32,894 nucleotides of DNA, from assembly GCA_049607205.1 (NCBI GenBank), contig JBMYWH010000025.1:1-32894 (forward strand), in the 5' to 3' direction. The notes under the pieces are model-generated. The model was not told the origin of the DNA. It was given only the letters and a program-made list of their open reading frames with translations, and did no database searches. Below are positions 32,842 through 32,894 of the stretch, one piece after another. The first letter of the stretch is position 1; each line of letters begins with the position of its first letter. Source of the DNA: JBELHR01 sp049607205. Its GTDB lineage: Bacteria > Bacteroidota > Bacteroidia > Flavobacteriales > Flavobacteriaceae. The position numbers were made by a program, and so were the translations under genes.

Positions 32842-32894
32842 TTACTTCATATTAAACACTCCAACCTTAACACCTAGTCCCACACTATAACCAT
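32842..32894 (-). CDS. 3' end of a gene cut by the right edge, possibly an outer-membrane beta-barrel protein
   Basis: On the minus strand a frame is open from the edge to a stop at 32842-32844, giving the ending GYSVGLGVKVGVFNMK. Alternating polar and apolar residues with Gly and a final aromatic strand are typical of an outer-membrane barrel. The strong terminator directly after it supports a real gene. Only 16 residues are visible, so the family cannot be named. Confidence 0.45.
   Translation of the reverse strand, partial: GYSVGLGVKVGVFNMK

Noticed and set aside
1..32894. CRISPR arrays, tRNA or rRNA genes, insertion sequences
   Set aside because: No regularly spaced repeats, no cloverleaf or conserved rRNA sequence and no transposase-like product were seen.

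Overview
The window looks like chromosomal DNA of a marine-type member of the Flavobacteriia (Bacteroidota). The evidence is moderate-to-low GC, many -7 boxes of the Bacteroidota type TAnnTTTG, lipoproteins with Bacteroidota-style signal sequences, a TonB receptor with a carboxypeptidase-like N-terminal domain, LytS/LytTR two-component pairs, a DUF5723 porin-like protein and a DUF4374 lipoprotein. No rRNA, tRNA, CRISPR array or intact insertion sequence was found.

Layout. (1) Positions 1-3425 are an accessory, toxin-antitoxin-rich segment on the + strand. It holds an unknown 141-aa gene lying between two copies of a 30-bp direct repeat, a solitary HigA-like antitoxin/regulator with its own palindromic operator and a perfect 40-bp palindromic terminator, and a three-gene hipB-hipS-hipT module (split HipA kinase) headed by three TATATG-N6-CATATA operators spaced exactly 40 bp apart. 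(2) 3577-8709: a small membrane protein gene (-), a LytS-type kinase and LytTR regulator, then a lipoprotein and a secreted S15/CocE-type hydrolase. The two transcription units share a near-identical promoter core. (3) 8840-12380: a tight three-gene operon of an APC amino-acid antiporter, a soluble phosphatidylserine-decarboxylase-like enzyme (the PsiD-type, PSDC-domain branch) and an atypical cation-diffusion-facilitator homologue. I read it as a possible pyruvoyl-dependent amino-acid decarboxylase/antiporter system, and it is the best candidate for something new here. (4) 12436-17383 (-): an envelope operon of a large lipoprotein, a DUF5723 outer-membrane protein and an InlB/YD-repeat-like surface protein. 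(5) About 17492-17598 (-): a candidate small RNA of about 105 nt with its own -7 box and U10 terminator. (6) 17688-21026 (-): an unknown protein, then an operon of an unknown 164-aa protein, a TPR-containing histidine kinase and a LytTR regulator. (7) 21206-25909 (-): a DUF4374 lipoprotein, a TonB-dependent receptor and an AraC/PchR-like regulator, which resembles a xenosiderophore (XusA/XusB-type) uptake locus. A DUF1254/DUF1214 secreted protein diverges from the regulator. (8) 27146-30025: a secreted M23 peptidase, a TlpA-like thioredoxin overlapping by 47 bp a membrane-anchored XRE protein, and a TonB-like protein. (9) 30169-32756 (+): a homocysteine S-methyltransferase and a BCCT betaine/choline-type transporter, a plausible methyl-donor uptake and salvage pair. 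The right edge cuts off the 3' end of a minus-strand gene whose C-terminus resembles an outer-membrane beta-barrel protein.

Function calls rest on motifs read by eye. No database search was possible, and substrates of the transporters, the decarboxylase and the regulators are inferences.
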